The notes under the pieces are model-generated. The model had not been told where the DNA came from, ran no database searches, and saw only the letters and a list, made by a program, of their open reading frames with translations. Made by a program: the position numbers and the translations under genes. 64,000 nucleotides of DNA from an uncultured Eggerthellaceae bacterium (GTDB taxonomy: Bacteria > Actinomycetota > Coriobacteriia > Coriobacteriales > Eggerthellaceae). Where the stretch lies: contig CAKTUD010000002.1 of assembly GCA_934617425.1 (NCBI GenBank), positions 235,073 to 299,072 of the forward strand, read 5' to 3'. This document shows positions 61,857 through 64,000 of the stretch, piece after piece (the first letter of the stretch is position 1; every line of letters starts with the position of its first letter).

Positions 61857-62884
61857 AAAGGATTAAAAACACGCTGTACGTGTTTACCGAGGATGCGTAT
61901 TTGGCGCTCGACAGCGAGAATGTTGTTGCAAAGCAGGGAAGCAACGTTTTAGGGCGTGTGCCGTTGCATACGCTTGAGGGCATCAGCCTGTTCTCGTATG
62001 CGGGAGCTAGTCCGGCATTGATGGGTGCATGCTGCGAACGCGGTATCCGGTTGACATTCTTTTCGCCGTCGGGTAGGTACTTGGCGGATGCCCGTGGCGG
62101 CCGCGCGGGTAATGTATTGTTAAGGAAAGCTCAGTTTAGGGCGTCGGAGTCTGAAGCGGCGTCGCTTGAAATCGCGCGATATTTTATTGTGGGGAAGATA
62201 TTCAATTCGCGATGGGTGCTTGAACGGGCCTTGCGGGACCACGGGCTCCGTATTGATAGCCAGGCTGTTCGAAGTGCAATTGGCCATTTGGTCGAGTCGC
62301 TTGAAGCGGTTCGGGCTTGTAGGTCGCTTGATTCGCTGCGCGGTATCGAGGGTGATGCTGCGGCAGTGTATTACTCCGTCTTCGATGAGTTGATTTTGCG
62401 AGATAAGGAAAGCTTTCATTTTGCAGGGCGTTCGCGCAGGCCACCTAAAGACAGCGTGAATGCGCTGTTGTCGCTGTTTTATTCCGCGCTTGCACGAGAT
62501 TGTGCTTCCGCGCTGATGGGGGTTGGGCTTGACCCGGCTGTCGGACTTATGCATGCGGACAGGCCAGGAAGGGATTCGCTGGCGCTTGATTGCATGGAAG
62601 AGCTGCGTCCTGTGTTCGTTGACCGGTTTGTGCTAACGGCTATTAACAATCGTGTGGTGGATGCGTCAAGTTTTGAAACGCGCGAAACCGGTGAGGTTCG
62701 TTTAACTGCTGGTGCAAGAAAAACGTTGTTCAAAACCTGGCAGGAAAAGAAGCGCGAGCAGATAACGCATCCGTTTACTAAAGAGAAAATGCCGCGAGGT
62801 TTAGTACCCAATGTGCAGGCGCAGTTGCTGGCAAAGTGTCTTCGTGGCGATTTGGACGCGTACCCGCCATTTCTATGGAAATAG
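61853..62884 (+). CDS. cas1: Cas1 (spacer integrase)
   Basis: A 343-residue integrase subunit. The active site includes the Glu in LRGIEGDAAAVYYSVFDEL (near residue 166) and the His in VGLMHADRPGRDSLALDCMEEL (near 233), with Asp in the latter. It works with Cas2 and Cas4 to insert spacers at the leader end. The ATG at 61853 overlaps cas4; the open frame extends further upstream but that part lies within cas4. Confidence 0.97.
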   Translation: MKRIKNTLYVFTEDAYLALDSENVVAKQGSNVLGRVPLHTLEGISLFSYAGASPALMGACCERGIRLTFFSPSGRYLADARGGRAGNVLLRKAQFRASESEAASLEIARYFIVGKIFNSRWVLERALRDHGLRIDSQAVRSAIGHLVESLEAVRACRSLDSLRGIEGDAAAVYYSVFDELILRDKESFHFAGRSRRPPKDSVNALLSLFYSALARDCASALMGVGLDPAVGLMHADRPGRDSLALDCMEELRPVFVDRFVLTAINNRVVDASSFETRETGEVRLTAGARKTLFKTWQEKKREQITHPFTKEKMPRGLVPNVQAQLLAKCLRGDLDAYPPFLWK

Positions 62885-62893
62885 GAGGCTGGA

Positions 62894-63181
62894 ATGGTGC
62901 TGATTGCTTATGACGTGGACACCACCGATGTTGCGGGAAGAAAGCGTTTGCGGCGGATTGCGAAAACGTGTGTGAATTATGGCCAGCGTGTACAGGCGTC
63001 GGTTTTCGAGTGCGACGTGGATGCTGCAACGTTGGTTGTGTTGAAGGCGACGCTGCTCGAAATCATGAATAAAGAGAAGGACAGTGTCCGTATATACCAT
63101 CTTGGAAATAACTGGCATGGTAAAGTTGAACATTACGGCGCAAAGCCCAGTTACGACTCAGAAGGTTTCCTGACGTTGTGA
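62894..63181 (+). CDS. cas2: Cas2 (adaptation complex subunit)
   Basis: A 95-residue ferredoxin-fold protein that bridges two Cas1 dimers. It begins VLIAYDVDTTDVAGRKRLRRIAKTCVNYGQRVQASVFECDVD, with the conserved Asp at the end of strand one. AGGAGG precedes the ATG. It is the last cas gene, 152 bases before the first repeat. Confidence 0.97.
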   Translation: MVLIAYDVDTTDVAGRKRLRRIAKTCVNYGQRVQASVFECDVDAATLVVLKATLLEIMNKEKDSVRIYHLGNNWHGKVEHYGAKPSYDSEGFLTL

Positions 63182-63238
63182 GTTTGCGAACATGAGGCGA
63201 ACATGCGCTACGAAGGGGGTTCGCACCATGTCTTCGCA

Positions 63239-63259
63239 GTGAAAAAAGCGCTTTTTCAC
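63239..63259 (+). terminator. Probable terminator of the cas operon
   Basis: GTGAAAAA and TTTTTCAC form an A/T-rich stem around AGCGC, with no further U tract. It follows cas2 by 58 bases. It may end cas transcription or serve as a leader binding site. Confidence 0.4.
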
Positions 63260-63281
63260 CGAAGAGAGGCATGCAAGTGTT

Positions 63282-63310
63282 TTGAAAACACAATACAGAA
63301 GCGTTATTGT
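63282..63310 (+). promoter_or_regulatory. Promoter of the CRISPR array
   Basis: TTGAAA (63282-63287) and TATTGT (63305-63310) are 17 bases apart. Transcription would start near 63317, about 17 bases before the first repeat. The -35 lies inside a 7-1-7 palindrome. Confidence 0.65.
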
Positions 63311-63333
63311 ACAGAAAGCTACAAAATGTAGCG

Positions 63334-64000
63334 GTCGCTCCCCGTATGGGGAGCGCGGATTGAAATAAGCCGACAAGGATGTGAGATAGATGGCGTACGG
63401 TCGCTCCCCGTATGGGGAGCGCGGATTGAAATACCACGTAGTCGGCGTAGCGCGAGCCTATCATCGTCGCTCCCCGTATGGGGAGCGCGGATTGAAATTG
63501 CCGAAAGCGGATCCCCGAAAATATCAACATTGTCCGTCGCTCCCCGTATGGGGAGCGCGGATTGAAATAAGAACGACACGAACGAGGTAACGGGCTACGC
63601 CCCGTCGCTCCCCGTATGGGGAGCGCGGATTGAAATTATCTAGAGATGCGGGGCTTGGCCGCGATGGGCGGTCGCTCCCCGTATGGGGAGCGCGGATTGA
63701 AATGGGTCGCCCACGTAGAGGCCGCCCGAGTTCAGGGGGTCGCTCCCCGTATGGGGAGCGCGGATTGAAATGCAACTCGCGAAGAAGCGGACGCGCTTGT
63801 AGAAGTCGCTCCCCGTATGGGGAGCGCGGATTGAAATGCGGATATCTGAAGCAGAAACGGAAGCCATTAAGTCGCTCCCCGTATGGGGAGCGCGGATTGA
63901 AATAACGTTGCAGACCCCAAAAAATCGGCAGTAATAAAACGTCGCTCCCCGTATGGGGAGCGCGGATTGAAATGCGAAACAGAACTACACCATGCTCGAC
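63334..64000 (+). CRISPR. Type I-C CRISPR array, at least ten repeats, continues past the window
   Basis: Ten identical 33-base repeats start at 63334, 63400, 63466, 63536, 63604, 63671, 63739, 63805, 63871 and 63941. Each begins GTCGCTCCCC, holds a CTCCCC/GGGGAG stem around GTAT, and ends GCGGATTGAAAT, the standard I-C form. The nine complete spacers are 33, 33, 37, 35, 34, 35, 33, 33 and 37 bases; a tenth is cut by the window edge at 64000. All repeats are intact, with no degenerate end visible. Short open frames across the array are artefacts of the repeat. Confidence 0.98.

Larger units (their letters stand above)
63182..63333 (+). promoter_or_regulatory. CRISPR leader
   Basis: The 152 bases between cas2 and the first repeat. 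They contain the hairpin GTGAAAAA/TTTTTCAC (63239-63259), the palindrome GTGTTTT-G-AAAACAC (63277-63291), a promoter (63282-63310) and CTACA-AAA-TGTAG (63319-63331) two bases before the first repeat. The leader side is confirmed by its position after cas2, the transcription direction and the typical GATTGAAAT ends of the repeats. Confidence 0.8.

Noticed and set aside
55577..63181. Novel CRISPR subtype
   Set aside because: Gene content, order and repeat form are the canonical type I-C set with all hallmark motifs intact.
63158..63905. Several short open frames within the CRISPR array and leader
   Set aside because: They arise from the 33-base repeat being read repeatedly (SPYGER- and APHTGSD-type peptides) and are not genes.

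Overview
The window reads as a chromosome segment of an anaerobic, moderately GC-rich actinobacterium, most likely Coriobacteriia (Eggerthellaceae-like). The clues are an actinobacterial mIHF, a GlnR-type orphan regulator directly behind glnA, a SARP/BTAD regulator, a NadD-YqeK fusion, a split transketolase, and an SLC13-type permease beside an alkaline-phosphatase-superfamily hydrolase. Genus-level assignment is inference; no rRNA or tRNA gene was seen to anchor it.

Layout. 1-2.8 kb: tail of a TauE/SafE permease, a universal stress protein, mIHF and an MFS transporter. 2.9-7.1 kb (minus strand): an Mrp/ApbC Fe-S carrier and a three-gene glycan module (glycosyltransferase, DegT aminotransferase, PglC-like sugar-phosphate transferase). 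7.3-10.1 kb: glnA, a GlnR-like regulator and a second TauE/SafE permease. 10.2-22.6 kb: polA, rplU-rpmA, obgE-proB-proA-nadD/yqeK-rsfS and a large SARP-like regulator. 22.7-34.6 kb: secA, prfB, split transketolase, ftsE-ftsX, a C-terminal processing protease, rnr, a small unknown gene and smpB. 34.7-38.7 kb: an acidic/basic unknown protein, a DHA2-type MFS exporter and recQ.

38.8-55.2 kb is the accessory and envelope part: an exported beta-helix-like protein, a DUF3237-Crp/Fnr regulator broken at a run of nine G, an SLC13-like permease with a phosphodiesterase-type hydrolase, an NSS transporter, aminopeptidase C, a membrane/universal-stress fusion divergent from a LysR regulator, a GntR-DUF1648-Nudix cluster, an exported Ntn-type amidase and a lipoprotein. 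55.5 kb to the end is a complete type I-C CRISPR-Cas locus (cas3-cas5c-cas8c-cas7c-cas4-cas1-cas2) followed by at least ten identical repeats; the array runs off the window.

The most unusual signals are mainly regulatory or fine-scale: the G9 tract that separates the two halves of the DUF3237-Crp/Fnr gene; a 12-bp inverted repeat capped by a UUCG-type loop over the start codon of the SARP gene; long perfect inverted repeats over the LysR and GntR promoters; a 16-bp hairpin and an 11-codon leader ORF ahead of cas3; and a release factor 2 whose codon-reading tripeptide is SPT rather than SPF. I did not find a wholly new multi-gene system; the CRISPR locus has the canonical I-C layout.
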